Under the pieces are notes generated by a model. It saw only the letters and a list, made by a program, of their open reading frames with translations. It did not search any database and had not been told where the DNA came from. From positions 496,001-560,000 of the forward strand of contig CAVTOG010000016.1 in assembly GCA_963736325.1 (NCBI GenBank): a DNA stretch of 64,000 bases, read 5' to 3'. Origin of the DNA: Actinoallomurus sp963736325. Lineage in GTDB: Bacteria; Actinomycetota; Actinomycetes; Streptosporangiales; Streptosporangiaceae. Positions 6,951-16,494 of this stretch are shown here, piece after piece (positions within the stretch are counted from its first letter, which is position 1; the number at the start of each line of letters is the position of its first letter). Both the position numbers and the translations under genes were made by a program.

Positions 6951-9900
6951 GTGGTGGTCTGGGGGCAGGCATATGGGGACGTTCCCTCGTCCGCCGCACA
7001 GGATCCCTTCGCGGTGGCCGAGCGAGACACGCATGCCATGGTCTCGGCGGGCTGGTGGCCCAACACGCCTCCGCAGCACCGCCAGAACCTCGTCGCCGGC
7101 CGGATGCTGGCCCTTCCCGACGGCTCCTGGTGGGTCTTCGGCGCCTGGGGCCGCTGGTACCGCTGGACCCCCAGGTCCGGCCAGTGGCACCTGTGCCCCC
7201 CGCCCCAGCTGAGCATCACCCGCATGTCCGCGCGGCCCCTGCGGCCCGGCATGCCGGTGCCACCGATCCCGCCGCACGTCGTGCCGACCGGCCCCGACCT
7301 CGCGTACTCCCCGCCGCCGGCCGCCGCGTTCGTCGACACCTCGATACGCCCTGAGGTCACCTCACGCGTACGCGCGACCATCGAGTCGGCCGCCGCGCTG
7401 CCGCTGCCCGACTACCCGCACTGGTGGAACCTCTTCTCCTCCTCGACGCCGAGCACCGTCGTCGTCGCGTGGGGCGTCATGCTCTGGTCCGCCGCCGCGC
7501 CGGTCTTCGACTCGCGTCTCGACGGCCAGCTCCTCGGCCTCTGGTCGCCACACCGCGCCCGCCCGCTCCCGGAGATCGACGGCCCGCGCTGGCTCACACC
7601 GCCTCCCCTGGAGTCGATCATCGGCCTGTACGCCGAGCGGCTCCGCGCCGGACGCGTCGACGCCGCCGTCGTCATCCTGCGCACGATCTGGGCGATGGCC
7701 AGCGCGCTGCGGGACGACCCTCGCTTCCAGATCCGCGCCGACGCGCTTATCGCCATGCTCGGCGCGACCCTGAACAACCCGACGATCGACTACGGCGCCC
7801 TCCCGTACGGTGACGGCGCGCTGGTCCAGCAGTGGCTCACCCGCTGCCCGCCCGGCCTCGCGCCCGCCCTGCGAGGAGAGGCGTCGGCGGGGGAGCACTT
7901 CCGCAACGCGTACTACGACCTCGCGATGGCCGTCGCGCCCGTCGCGGGCAACCCCGCCAAGCCCGGGTACGTCGAGCCGCGCCTGATCGCCGCCTCCCTG
8001 CTGTCGGCCGACCTCGCCGTCGTACGCCAGGAAGTGTCCACACAGGTCATCGCCTGGCTCGACCCCGAGGTCGGCGCCGCGATGCAGTCGATCCTGGCCC
8101 AGCCGGACCACCCGCTGCGCCGCTTCTGGCCCGAGGACAACCGCCTTCCACGCCACCTCCGCGAGCGCCTCGAACCCGCCGAGCCGTCCGTACGCGACAC
8201 CCTCCTGGCCACGATGTACGCCGCGGACCTCTCCTGGTGCCGCCTGGGCGGCGGCATCCCGGCACGGCCTCGAGGATTCCCCGCGTCGGTCGCGATCCTG
8301 GCCGAGATCCTCGGCCCGCGCCGAGCCACATCCGCGTCACCGAAGGAGCCGGTGACGCCGACCCCTGGCATCGCACCGCCCGCCCACCACTACCCGCCCG
8401 ACCCGAGAGCCGCCGCCCCGTCCGTGGCCCCGATGGCCCACCAGCCCCCGACCGGCCCTCCCGGCCAGGCCCCTGCCTGGGCCGCCCCGGCGGGCCCACC
8501 CCCGTCGACCGAGGCCTGGGACGGCGCGAGCGACTTCGCCACCCCACAACGCCCGGGCGTCCCCCCGAGCACGGAGGCGTGGGACGGCGCGAGTGATCTC
8601 AGTGGTCCTCGTCCGCAGGTCCCTGGTGTGCCGCCGCGTACGGAGGCGTGGTCACCGGGCGATCCGGTCTCGCCCGCACCACCACCGAGGACCGAAGCGT
8701 GGGACGGCGCGAGCGGCGTCGCCCCGCCCGCGGCCATGCCGCCGCGCACCGAGGCATGGATACCGGGCGCCCCTGCCGAGCCGCCACAGGGCGCCGTGAG
8801 CGGCCCGCAGGGCGCTCCACCGCGTACGCAGGCATGGACGCCGGGTGATCCGGCCGAATCGCCGAGAGGGGCCGTGAGCGGCCCGCAGGGGACGCCGCCG
8901 CGTACGGAGGCCTGGGCGCCGGTCGACCCGGCCGGTCCAGGACAGCAGCCCTGGAGCGGAGCGGCAGGCCCGCCCCGACCCGGCGTGCCACCCCGTACGG
9001 AGGCATGGGACCCGGCCGGTCCGGGCCAGCCGCCACATCAGAGGCCCGGCGACCCCGTCGTGCCGCCGCGTACCGAGGCGTGGATGCCCGGCACTTCGTC
9101 GTCGCGGTCGGAAGCGGGCGGCCGTACGCGAGAGTCCGCCGCGACGCCCGGCTCCCCGCCGAAGCCCGAGGCCTGGGTGCCGGACGGGTCCGCGCCGCAG
9201 CCCACGTCGGAGGCGGATGGGTCCGCGTCGTCGGAAGCGGGGGGTGCCATCGCTTCGCAGGGGGGCGAGGGGAAGGACAGGCAGGTCGCCTCGCCGGTAC
9301 CCGGAATGCGCGGCGAGGAGGCAGAGGCGTCGCGGCCCGAGAGCGAGGGCGAGGAGGCCGCGGCGTCTTCCCGGGCTGAGGGGCAGGGCGGAGAGGCAGC
9401 AGCGTCGTCGCGGGCCGAGAGGCGGGGCGAGGAGGTCGTCTCGTCGTCCCGGTCCGAAGGGTGGGGCGGAGCCGACGACTCGGCTCCGGCGAGGCCCCGG
9501 CCGCGTGCCGAGGGCTGGACCGGGCCCGCGGAGGCCGTCACGCCTGCTCCGCCGCCGCGCAGCGAGGCCTGGGACGGCGACACCTCCCAGGACCACGAGA
9601 CCGACACCGGCTGGGAGGAACCCGAGGACGACGCCACCCGCCCGCACGACACGGGTGCGGAGGCCGAACGGGACGACTCGGCCCGCCTGGACCGTGCGGA
9701 GGCGGAGCCCGAGGACGACGCCACCCATCCGCACGACACGCGTGCGGAGGCCGAGCGGGACGACTCCACCCGTCCGGACCGCGCGGACGCGGAGCCCGCG
9801 CTCGACGATGACGACGCGCGGAGGCCGCTCGACGCCCGTGCCGAGGCCGAGCGCGACGGCTCCACCCGCCCGCACGCCGAAGGCGGCCAAGCCGCGAGCG

Positions 9901-12900
9901 AACCTCAGGACGACGCGACCCGGCGCCACGACACGCGCTCCGAAGCCGCGTCCGATGATGACGCGACCCGCTTCCACGACACACAGGCCGCGCACGACGC
10001 CACGCGCAGGCACGACGCCGCACAGGCGTCCGATGATGACGCGACACGGGCGCACGACTCGGCCGAGGAGGCGGAGCTCGACGATGACGCGACCCGTTTC
10101 CATGACACGCAGGCCGAGGCGGGCCTGGACGACGACGTGGCGCGGTCCCGCGACTCGAGAGGCGGCGAGACGAGGCGGGCGCACAGGTCGGATGACGAGC
10201 GCGGCGCGGACCGAGGTAGCGCTGGATACGAGCCGCGTTTCCGCGACGACGGGCCGAGGCGGCGCTCGACGACGACGCCACGCGCAGGCACGACACCGGT
10301 GCCGAGGCCGCGGTCGACGACCACGCACGGGCGTCCGATGACGACGACGACCCGACACGGCCGCACGACCCAGGCGCGGAGGCGGAGCTCGACGATGACG
10401 CGACCCGCTTCCATGACACGCGGGCTGAGGCGGCGCTGGACGATGACGGGGCGCGTTCTCGCGACTCGGGGGCCGAGGGGGCGCTCGATGACGTGGCGCG
10501 GTCCGGCGGCTCGGAGGGCGAGGCGGCGCTCGATGACATGACGCGGTCCGGCGATTCGGAGGGTGAGTCGGCGGTCGATGGCGTGCCGTCTCGTGGCGCG
10601 CGGGATGGGCTTGACGAGGGGCAGGACGCGGCGGGGTTCCATGGTGCGGGGGCCGCGGCGGCGTCGGGTGGCGTCGGTTCCGAGGGCGACTGGGAAGAGC
10701 CGGAAGACGAGGCCACTCAGCCGCATGACACGCAGGCCGCAGCGGAGTTCGATGACACGACGGTGGCCTCCGCTGAGGACGAGGCCGAGCCCGATACCTC
10801 GCAGGCGGAGGTGCGGCCGGCGTTCGGGGGAGTGACGATGGTCGACTCCGGGACGCCTCAGGTGCGTACGGAGGACTCCGCGCGGTCTCCTCGTGAGGAC
10901 CCTGGTGCCTCGCAGGGCCGTCCGGCCTACCAAGACGCAACGATGCTCGCCCCTGGGGCCTCCGCGGAGCGGCCGGCGCATGAGGACGCCACGCTGGTGG
11001 ACTCCGGGACCTCCGCGGAGCGGGCGTACGAAGACGCCACGCTGATCGACTCCGGGACCTCGCAGGAGTACCCGGGCGTCTCGCGGCCCGAGTTCGAGAA
11101 CGCGACCATGTTCGACTCCGGAATGTCGCAGGAGCGTCTGCGGCCGCCGGCGTACGAGGCGACGATGGTGAACGCCGTGGTCGACGACACCATGCTGGAT
11201 CCCGGCACCTCGCCGGTGGATCAGCGGTCGCCGCAGGCCACCTACATCGATCGGGTGGACGGGACGCGTGCGGACGGGTGGAGTGTGCCGATCGTGGCGC
11301 CCGTGCCGCCGCCCAAGCCTCCGCAGACGAAGATGATCGAGCAGCAGCCCGGTGGAGGCACGCCTCCCAAGGGGCCCGGGACGCGGATCATGTCCGGGAC
11401 CATGGTCGGTGGTCTGCTCGGCGCGCCGATGCCCGAGCGGCCGGTCGAGCAGATCGAGCCTCCTCCGCCGCCCGCGCCGATGCCGGAGGTCGCCGAGAGG
11501 TTCGGGATCCGGTTCGTCTCCGGGGCCGATGACGCGTCCCGGCTGCTCGACGGCGTTCATCGTGAAGCGTCGCGACCCGGGTCTCCGGCGGAGACGATGC
11601 AGGCGCGTACGCCCGCGCTGCTCATCGTCGGTACCCCGCACTGCGGGCAGCGAAGGCTGACACGCCTCATCGCGCGTACGCTCGCCGGCGCGGGTGCCGG
11701 TGACGGCTCGGTCCGTACGGCCGACGCCGCCGATCTGCGCGGGAACCCCGTCCAGGCGGTCGCGGCGACGTTGCGGCGCGACGGGCCGCCGCTGCTGTTC
11801 GAACACCTCGACCAGGCCGTCCTCCGCGCTCCGGAGCCCACCAGGGTCGTCGAGACCGTGCTGAACGCCCGTGAGGACGACATCGGCCGTACGGCCCTGA
11901 TCGCGACGTGCGGCGTGGAGTCGTACGCGCGCCTGAGCCGTGACTATCCCGAGTTCGTCGCCGCCTTCACGGTCTTCAGGCTGCCCGACATGTCCGACCT
12001 GGAGACGCGGCTGGCGCTCATCCACGTGCTGGCGGACGAGCGCCGGGTGACGCTCACCACCGGCGCGCTCGACCTCGTACGCACCGACCTGCCGAGGATG
12101 GGCGGCCGTGACCGGTTCGTCGGCGCGGGCCTCGTCGAGGCCTACCTCGACCGGGCGGTGGCACGGCACACCGACCGGATGGGCGCCTCGCGCGACCGCC
12201 TGCTGCTGACGCCGGAGGACTTCGGCGGCGTCGCGGAGGAGATCGAGCCGTCGCTGCGCCCGCCGGGCGACGTCGACGGGTTCGTGCGGACCCTCCACGA
12301 GATGATCGGGCTGGAGAAGGTCAAGCGGACCGTCGACGGCCTGGTCACCGAGGCGCGGATGGCCGCGGACCGCGCGACCCGCGGGCTCCCGTCCGGCAAC
12401 CCGAGCCGACACTTGATCTTCCTGGGCAGGCCCGGCACCGGCCGTACGACCGTGGCCGGCCTGATCGGCGGCATCTACGCCGCGCTCAACCTCCTCGACT
12501 CGGGCCACCTCGTGGTGTGCAACGCGCGGGCGCTCGCCGGCCGCGACTCCGCCGCGAAGATCGCGGCGCAGGTCGACCGCGCCTCCGGCGGCGTGCTGCT
12601 CATTGAGGACGCCTACCTGCTCGACCGCATGTCGGCGGTGGTCGCGGAGCTGTCGCGCCTCATGGAGGAGCGCCGCGACAAGTTCATGCTGGTCTGCAGC
12701 AGCTTCCCCGACGAGATGGAGGGGTTCCTGCTGGCCAACCCTGGGTTCCGCGCCGAGTTCGGGGCGATCGTGGAGTTCGAGGAGCCGACCGACCGCCAGC
12801 TCGTGCAGTTGTTCACGCGGCTGGCCGAGCGGGATCTGTACATGCTCGACGAGGAGCTGCGAGTGGAGCTGCTCGGGAGGTTCGGGGAGTTGCGGCGGTC

Positions 12901-13036
12901 GCGGGAGTTCGCGTTCGCCGATACGGTGCGCCGGCTTTTCGACCAGATCGTCGCGATGCAGTCCGCGCGCCTCGCCGGAAGCCGGGTCAACGCCGCGGCC
13001 GTCGCGCGGCTGAGCGTGCACGACCTGCCCGCCTGA
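6951..13036 (+). CDS. Giant repeat protein with C-terminal tandem AAA+ module; apparent frameshift near 10,252
   Basis: Read as one gene of about 2,028 codons. The N-terminal 450 residues form a folded domain of unknown family (begins with WWPNTPPQHRQNL and GSWWVFGAWGRWYRW). Then come about eleven PP(R/S)TEAW repeats (residues about 516-870), acidic repeats around DDDATRxHDT (about 890-1200), [DN]AT[ML]xDSGTS repeats (about 1294-1440) and two AAA+ domains. The first has a degenerate P-loop (GTPHCGQRR). The second resembles CbbX/SpoVK/EccA ATPases but has Arg in Walker A (GRPGTGRTT) with Walker B LLIED. The frame breaks at GGG 10251-10253: before it the -0 frame carries the repeats, after it the +2 frame does. 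One extra G would restore DDG-AEAALDDD. This may be a sequencing error in the G run, a true mutation or programmed frameshifting. Start (GTG 6951) is uncertain. Confidence 0.75.
8497..9580 (+). repeat. PP(R/S)TEAW coding repeats
   Basis: About eleven copies of PPRTEAW or close variants (PPSTEAW, PPRTQAW, PPKPEAW, PPRSEAW) occur at 17-31-residue spacing, separated by Pro/Gly/Ala linkers. The DNA copies have diverged, so selection appears to act on the peptide motif. Confidence 0.85.
9616..10560 (+). repeat. Acidic DDDATRxHDTxAEA coding repeats
   Basis: About a dozen imperfect repeats, 15-30 residues long, rich in Asp, Glu, Ala, Thr and His. The frame carrying this pattern switches at 10251-10253, which localises the frameshift. 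Confidence 0.8.
10829..11262 (+). repeat. [DN]AT[ML]xDSGTS coding repeats
   Basis: Six to seven copies of ATMVDSGT-like motifs (VTMVDSGT, ATLVDSGT, ATLIDSGT, ATMFDSGM, TMLDPGT) occur every 17-30 residues just before the AAA+ module. Confidence 0.8.
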
Positions 13037-13225
13037 GCACGGTGTGACCGGGCGCGTACGAACCGTCGACACGCCTCTCACCTGGGCGGGTGTCGTCGTC
13101 ACCCGATCAGCCCACGCTCTGGCCCCGAGGGGTGGCTGGCGAATGGTCCTCTTGGGTCATGTGCCGATGACGGCTCGCCACGTAATGTCGTCTGCAGGTG
13201 TGGGGACGACAGGAGGTGGACGCGG

Positions 13226-13381
13226 GTGCGCCAGGCAAATCTCGATCTACGCGTCCACGACCGTGTTGCGCTTGATGAGATCGAGCTCTACTCCGAGATG
13301 CTCAGTGCGGTCGCCACGGCCGAGAGGCCGCTGACGGTCGACGAGATCGACATGGTGCTCGGCCTCGGTCACGCAACATAG
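13226..13381 (+). CDS. Small conserved-looking protein, 51 aa
   Basis: The GTG at 13226 is preceded by a strong SD (AGGAGGTGG, 13211-13219). The product reads VRQANLDLRVHDRVALDEIE followed by LYSEMLSAVATAERPLTVDE and IDMVLGLGHAT. It is acidic and amphipathic and ends with a TVDEIDxVLG helix motif. I recall similar 45-60-aa proteins as common, uncharacterised actinobacterial genes. Good codon usage, a perfect SD and a following hairpin support translation. Function unknown. Confidence 0.75.
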   Translation: MRQANLDLRVHDRVALDEIELYSEMLSAVATAERPLTVDEIDMVLGLGHAT

Positions 13382-13392
13382 TCGTGAGTGCC

Positions 13393-13419
13393 GCCGTGGC
13401 CGGTGACGCCGGCCACGGC
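13393..13419. terminator. Hairpin between the small gene and csoR
   Basis: GCCGTGGCCGG (13393-13403) and CCGGCCACGGC (13409-13419) form a perfect 11-bp stem with a 5-nt loop between convergent genes. There is no T-tract. Confidence 0.6.
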
Positions 13420-13447
13420 GAGCCGCCCTGTCAAAGTGTGATCATGC

Positions 13448-13729
13448 TCACGAGCGTACGAGCCGGGCGATGGCCGCCGAGGCTTCCTTGACCTTCGCCT
13501 CGGCCTCGGGCCCGCCCTCGTCGATGGCCTGCGCGACGCAGTGGCCGAGGTGGTCCTCCAGCAGCCCCAGGGCGACCGACTGGAGCGCGCGGGTCACCGC
13601 GGACACCTGGGTGAGGACATCGATGCAGTATTCGTCTTCGGCGACCATGCGCTGCAGGCCCCGCACCTGACCCTCGACCCGTCGCAACCGGATCAGGTAG
13701 GCATCCTTGTCCTTGGCGTAGCCATGCAT
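13448..13729 (-). CDS. csoR: CsoR-family copper-sensing repressor
   Basis: Protein of 93 aa, an all-helical DUF156 protein. The Cu(I) ligand set is intact: C35 (EYCIDVLTQ), H60 and C64 (DHLGHC), matching the Cys-His-Cys triad of M. tuberculosis CsoR and arguing against RcnR or persulfide-type relatives. Copper binding releases the protein from DNA. A perfect operator-like palindrome lies 12 nt before its start, so autorepression is likely. No copper ATPase or chaperone is adjacent, so the regulated copper genes must be elsewhere, as known for the stand-alone csoR of Streptomyces. Confidence 0.9.
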   Translation of the reverse strand: MHGYAKDKDAYLIRLRRVEGQVRGLQRMVAEDEYCIDVLTQVSAVTRALQSVALGLLEDHLGHCVAQAIDEGGPEAEAKVKEASAAIARLVRS

Positions 13730-13741
13730 GCCCTCACGCTA

Positions 13742-13756
13742 TACCCCCACCGGGTA
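13742..13756. promoter_or_regulatory. CsoR operator-like palindrome
   Basis: TACCC-CCACC-GGGTA is a perfect 5-5-5 inverted repeat with the C/G tract typical of CsoR sites, upstream of csoR. Confidence 0.7.
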
Positions 13757-13949
13757 AGCGGCAACAAATCGCCGAACCCGGCGTCCTCCGTCCATAGAAG
13801 GGCGGATCCGGCGTGTCATCCCCTGCAGGCTGGGCAAGCCTGCCGTGAAGGGACGGTCGCGACGAAGTAACCGGGGGGCGAAGGTTCGCTTTCCTGGCGG
13901 TTAGCCGTAGCATCCTCTGCGGACTGTTCCCGCACTTCAGGAGAAGGAC

Positions 13950-14567
13950 GTGCGATTCCGACTCACGCCACGTGAGGACAGCTACTACGACATGTTCGCG
14001 GATTCCGCGAACAACTTGGTCACAGGGGCCAGGTTGCTCGTAGAGCTGATCACTGACGGCACCAACCGTGAGGCGATCGCGGAGAAGATGCGCGCCTGCG
14101 AGCACGCAGGCGACGAATACACTCACGCGATCATGCGCAGGCTCAACGAGAGCTTCATCACGCCCTTTGATCGAGAGGACATCTATCGTCTGGCCTCCTC
14201 ACTCGACGACGTCATGGACTTCATGGAGGCGGCCGCCGACCTCGTGGTGCTCTACAAGATCGAAGAGCTGCCCCACGACGTCGTCGGCCAGGTGGAGGTC
14301 CTGGAACGTGCCGCCGAACTGACCGCCGAGGCCATGCCACGCCTGCGTGGCATGAAAGACCTCAGCGAGTACTGGATCGAGCTCAACCGGCTGGAGAATC
14401 AGGGCGACCAGGTCTACCGGCGGCTGCTGGCCGAACTGTTCGGCGGGGAGTACGACGCGCTCACGGTTCTGAAGCTGAAAGAGGTCGTCGACCAGCTTGA
14501 GGCCGCAGCCGACGCCTTCGAACACGTCGCCAACACCGTCGAGACCATCGCGGTCAAAGAGTCGTGA
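13950..14567 (+). CDS. DUF47/PhoU-like accessory protein of the Pit phosphate transporter
   Basis: Protein of 205 aa, all-alpha, with the DUF47 (TIGR00153-like) pattern: N-terminal RLTPREDSYYDMF, then E-H-x-GDEYTH, FITPFDREDIYRLASSLDDVMDF and GDQVYR. These Asp/Glu-rich helices resemble PhoU and bind metal. Such genes nearly always sit before a Pit transporter and modulate it. The GTG start follows AGGAGAAGGA. The Pit gene starts 85 nt downstream. Confidence 0.88.
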   Translation: MRFRLTPREDSYYDMFADSANNLVTGARLLVELITDGTNREAIAEKMRACEHAGDEYTHAIMRRLNESFITPFDREDIYRLASSLDDVMDFMEAAADLVVLYKIEELPHDVVGQVEVLERAAELTAEAMPRLRGMKDLSEYWIELNRLENQGDQVYRRLLAELFGGEYDALTVLKLKEVVDQLEAAADAFEHVANTVETIAVKES

Positions 14568-14652
14568 GCGGCATGCGAACCACGCCGGCGTCCCGTACGA
14601 GCCGGCGGGGTGAGGGGAGCTCTCCGCCGGCCCACTACGGCGGGAGGGACAC

Positions 14653-15654
14653 GTGAGCGGAGAGCTGGTCGCCCTCATCGTCGTCGTCGGGATCGCGCTG
14701 TTCTTCAACTACACGAACGGTTTCCACGACGCCGCGAACGCCATCGCCACGTCCGTCTCCACTCGCGCGCTCACCCCGAGGGCGGCGCTCGCGCTGGCCG
14801 CCGTCATGAATCTCGTCGGGGCGTTCCTGGGCACCGGAGTCGCCAAGACGGTGGGCAGCGGCATCATCGATCCACCCAAGGACCTGCACGGACTCACGAT
14901 CGTCGCCGCGGCGCTGATCGGCGCGATCGTGTGGAACCTGGTCACCTGGTACTTCGGCCTGCCCTCGTCGTCCACGCACGGGCTCGTCGGCGGCCTGATC
15001 GGAGCGGCACTCGCTGCGTCCGGCCGGGTGCTGTGGTCCGCGGTGTTCGACAAGGTCGTCCTCTGGATGGTCCTGTCGCCGATCCTCGGCCTGATCCTCG
15101 GCTACCTGCTGATGGTGGCCATCCTGTGGATCTTCCGGAACTCCTTTCCGGGCAAGGTCGGCCGCCGCTTCCGCATCGCGCAGTCGCTGTCGGCGGCGGC
15201 GATGGCCCTCGGGCATGGTCTTCAGGACGCCCAGAAGACCATGGGCATCATCGTGCTGGCCCTGGTGACCACCGGCTACCAGGCGTCGGGCGACTCGCAC
15301 GTGCCCATCTGGGTGATCCTCCTGTGCGCCGCGGTGCTCTCCATGGGCACGTACGCCGGTGGCTGGCGGATCATGCGGACGCTCGGCCGCAAGGTCATCG
15401 AGCTGGACCCGCCCAAGGGGTTCGCCGCCGAAGCGACGGCGGCGAGCATCCTGTACGCGACGGCGTTCATCTGGGAGGCGCCGGTCTCCACCACTCACAC
15501 GATCACCTCGGCCATCATGGGCGTGGGATCGACCAAGCGGCTGTCGGCCGTGCGGTGGGGCGTGGCGGGCAACATCGTCGTCGCCTGGATCCTCACGATC
15601 CCGGCCGCCGGGATCGTGGCGGCCCTGGCGTACTGGTTCATCAGTCTGTTCTGA
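14653..15654 (+). CDS. pitA: Low-affinity inorganic phosphate transporter, Pit family
   Basis: Protein of 333 aa, about ten membrane helices. It has the two inverted Pit signatures: FNYTNGFHDAANAIATSVST near the N-terminus and GHGLQDAQKTMGI in the middle, plus PSSSTHGLVGGLIGA and PVSTTHTITSAI in the second positions. It takes up metal-phosphate with H+ symport in the plasma membrane. The GTG start has GGGAGGGA upstream. It is paired with the DUF47 gene and convergent with pstB. A strong bidirectional terminator separates them. Confidence 0.9.
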   Translation: MSGELVALIVVVGIALFFNYTNGFHDAANAIATSVSTRALTPRAALALAAVMNLVGAFLGTGVAKTVGSGIIDPPKDLHGLTIVAAALIGAIVWNLVTWYFGLPSSSTHGLVGGLIGAALAASGRVLWSAVFDKVVLWMVLSPILGLILGYLLMVAILWIFRNSFPGKVGRRFRIAQSLSAAAMALGHGLQDAQKTMGIIVLALVTTGYQASGDSHVPIWVILLCAAVLSMGTYAGGWRIMRTLGRKVIELDPPKGFAAEATAASILYATAFIWEAPVSTTHTITSAIMGVGSTKRLSAVRWGVAGNIVVAWILTIPAAGIVAALAYWFISLF

Positions 15655-15658
15655 CGGA

Positions 15659-15692
15659 GAACGCCCGGACGACGTGTGTCGTCCGGGCGTTC
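15659..15692. terminator. Bidirectional terminator between pit and pstB
   Basis: A perfect 15-bp stem (GAACGCCCGGACGAC, 15659-15673, with its complement at 15678-15692) and a 4-nt loop. It starts 5 nt after the pit stop and ends 12 nt before the pstB stop. Confidence 0.85.
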
Positions 15693-15704
15693 GCGTGTCC
15701 AGGC

Positions 15705-16481
15705 TCAGCCGAACCGGCCGGTGATGTAGTCCTCGGTGGCCTTCTCGGTCGGGTTGGTGAAGATCTTGTTGGTGTCGTCGATCTCCACCAGGCGTCCGGG
15801 CTTGCCCTGGGCGGCCAGGTTGAAGAAGCCGGTCGTGTCGCTCACCCGCGCGGCCTGCTGCATGTTGTGGGTGACGATCACGATCGTGTACTGGTCCTTC
15901 AGCGACGCGATCAGGTCCTCGATCGCGAGCGTGGAGATCGGGTCGAGCGCCGAGCACGGCTCGTCCATGAGGAGCACCTGCGGCTCGACCGCGATGCACC
16001 GCGCGATGCAGAGACGCTGCTGCTGCCCGCCGGACAGCCCGGCTCCGGGCCGCTGGAGGCGGTCCTTGACCTCGTTCCAGAGGTTCGCGCCCTTCAGCGA
16101 TCTCTCCACGGTCTCGTCCAGTTGCGCCTTGCGGCGCACGCCGTTCAACTTCAGCCCGGCGGCGACGTTCTCATAGATCGACATGGTCGGGAACGGGTTC
16201 GGCCGCTGGAAGACCATCCCGATCACCCGGCGGACGGCGACGGGGTCGACGTCGGAGCCGTACAGGTTGAGGTCGTCGAGGAGGACCTTGCCGTCGACCC
16301 GTGCGCCGGGGATCACCTCGTGCATCCGGTTCAGCGTTCGCAGCAGGGTGGACTTGCCGCACCCGGACGGGCCGATGAACGCTGTCACGGAGCGGGGTTC
16401 GATCGTCATCGAGATGTCCTCGATGGCCCGGGTCTTGCCGTAGTAGGCGTTGAGCCCGGAGATCTCGATCCGCTTGGCCAT
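15705..16481 (-). CDS. pstB: Phosphate ABC transporter ATP-binding protein
   Basis: Protein of 258 aa with Walker A GPSGCGKST (37-45), ABC signature LSGGQQQRL, Walker B VLLMDEP and the H-loop VTHNM. The Pst-specific pieces (NRMHEVIPGARVDGKVLLD and TGRFG at the C-terminus) identify PstB. It energises high-affinity phosphate import as a dimer bound to PstA and PstC. It is the last gene of pstSCAB, 13 nt after pstA. Confidence 0.95.
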   Translation of the reverse strand: MAKRIEISGLNAYYGKTRAIEDISMTIEPRSVTAFIGPSGCGKSTLLRTLNRMHEVIPGARVDGKVLLDDLNLYGSDVDPVAVRRVIGMVFQRPNPFPTMSIYENVAAGLKLNGVRRKAQLDETVERSLKGANLWNEVKDRLQRPGAGLSGGQQQRLCIARCIAVEPQVLLMDEPCSALDPISTLAIEDLIASLKDQYTIVIVTHNMQQAARVSDTTGFFNLAAQGKPGRLVEIDDTNKIFTNPTEKATEDYITGRFG

Positions 16482-16494
16482 GGGGGCAGTACTC

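Noticed and set aside
8497..9580. Regular repeats considered as a CRISPR array
   Set aside because: The repeats are in-frame peptide repeats of unequal spacing with diverged DNA; there are no identical direct repeats with unique spacers and no cas genes.
8652..13102. Two long open frames on the minus strand (762 and 1,065 codons) across the giant gene
   Set aside because: They are Arg/Pro/His-rich mirror translations of GC-rich repeats, without motifs. The plus strand carries the AAA+ domains and meaningful repeats.
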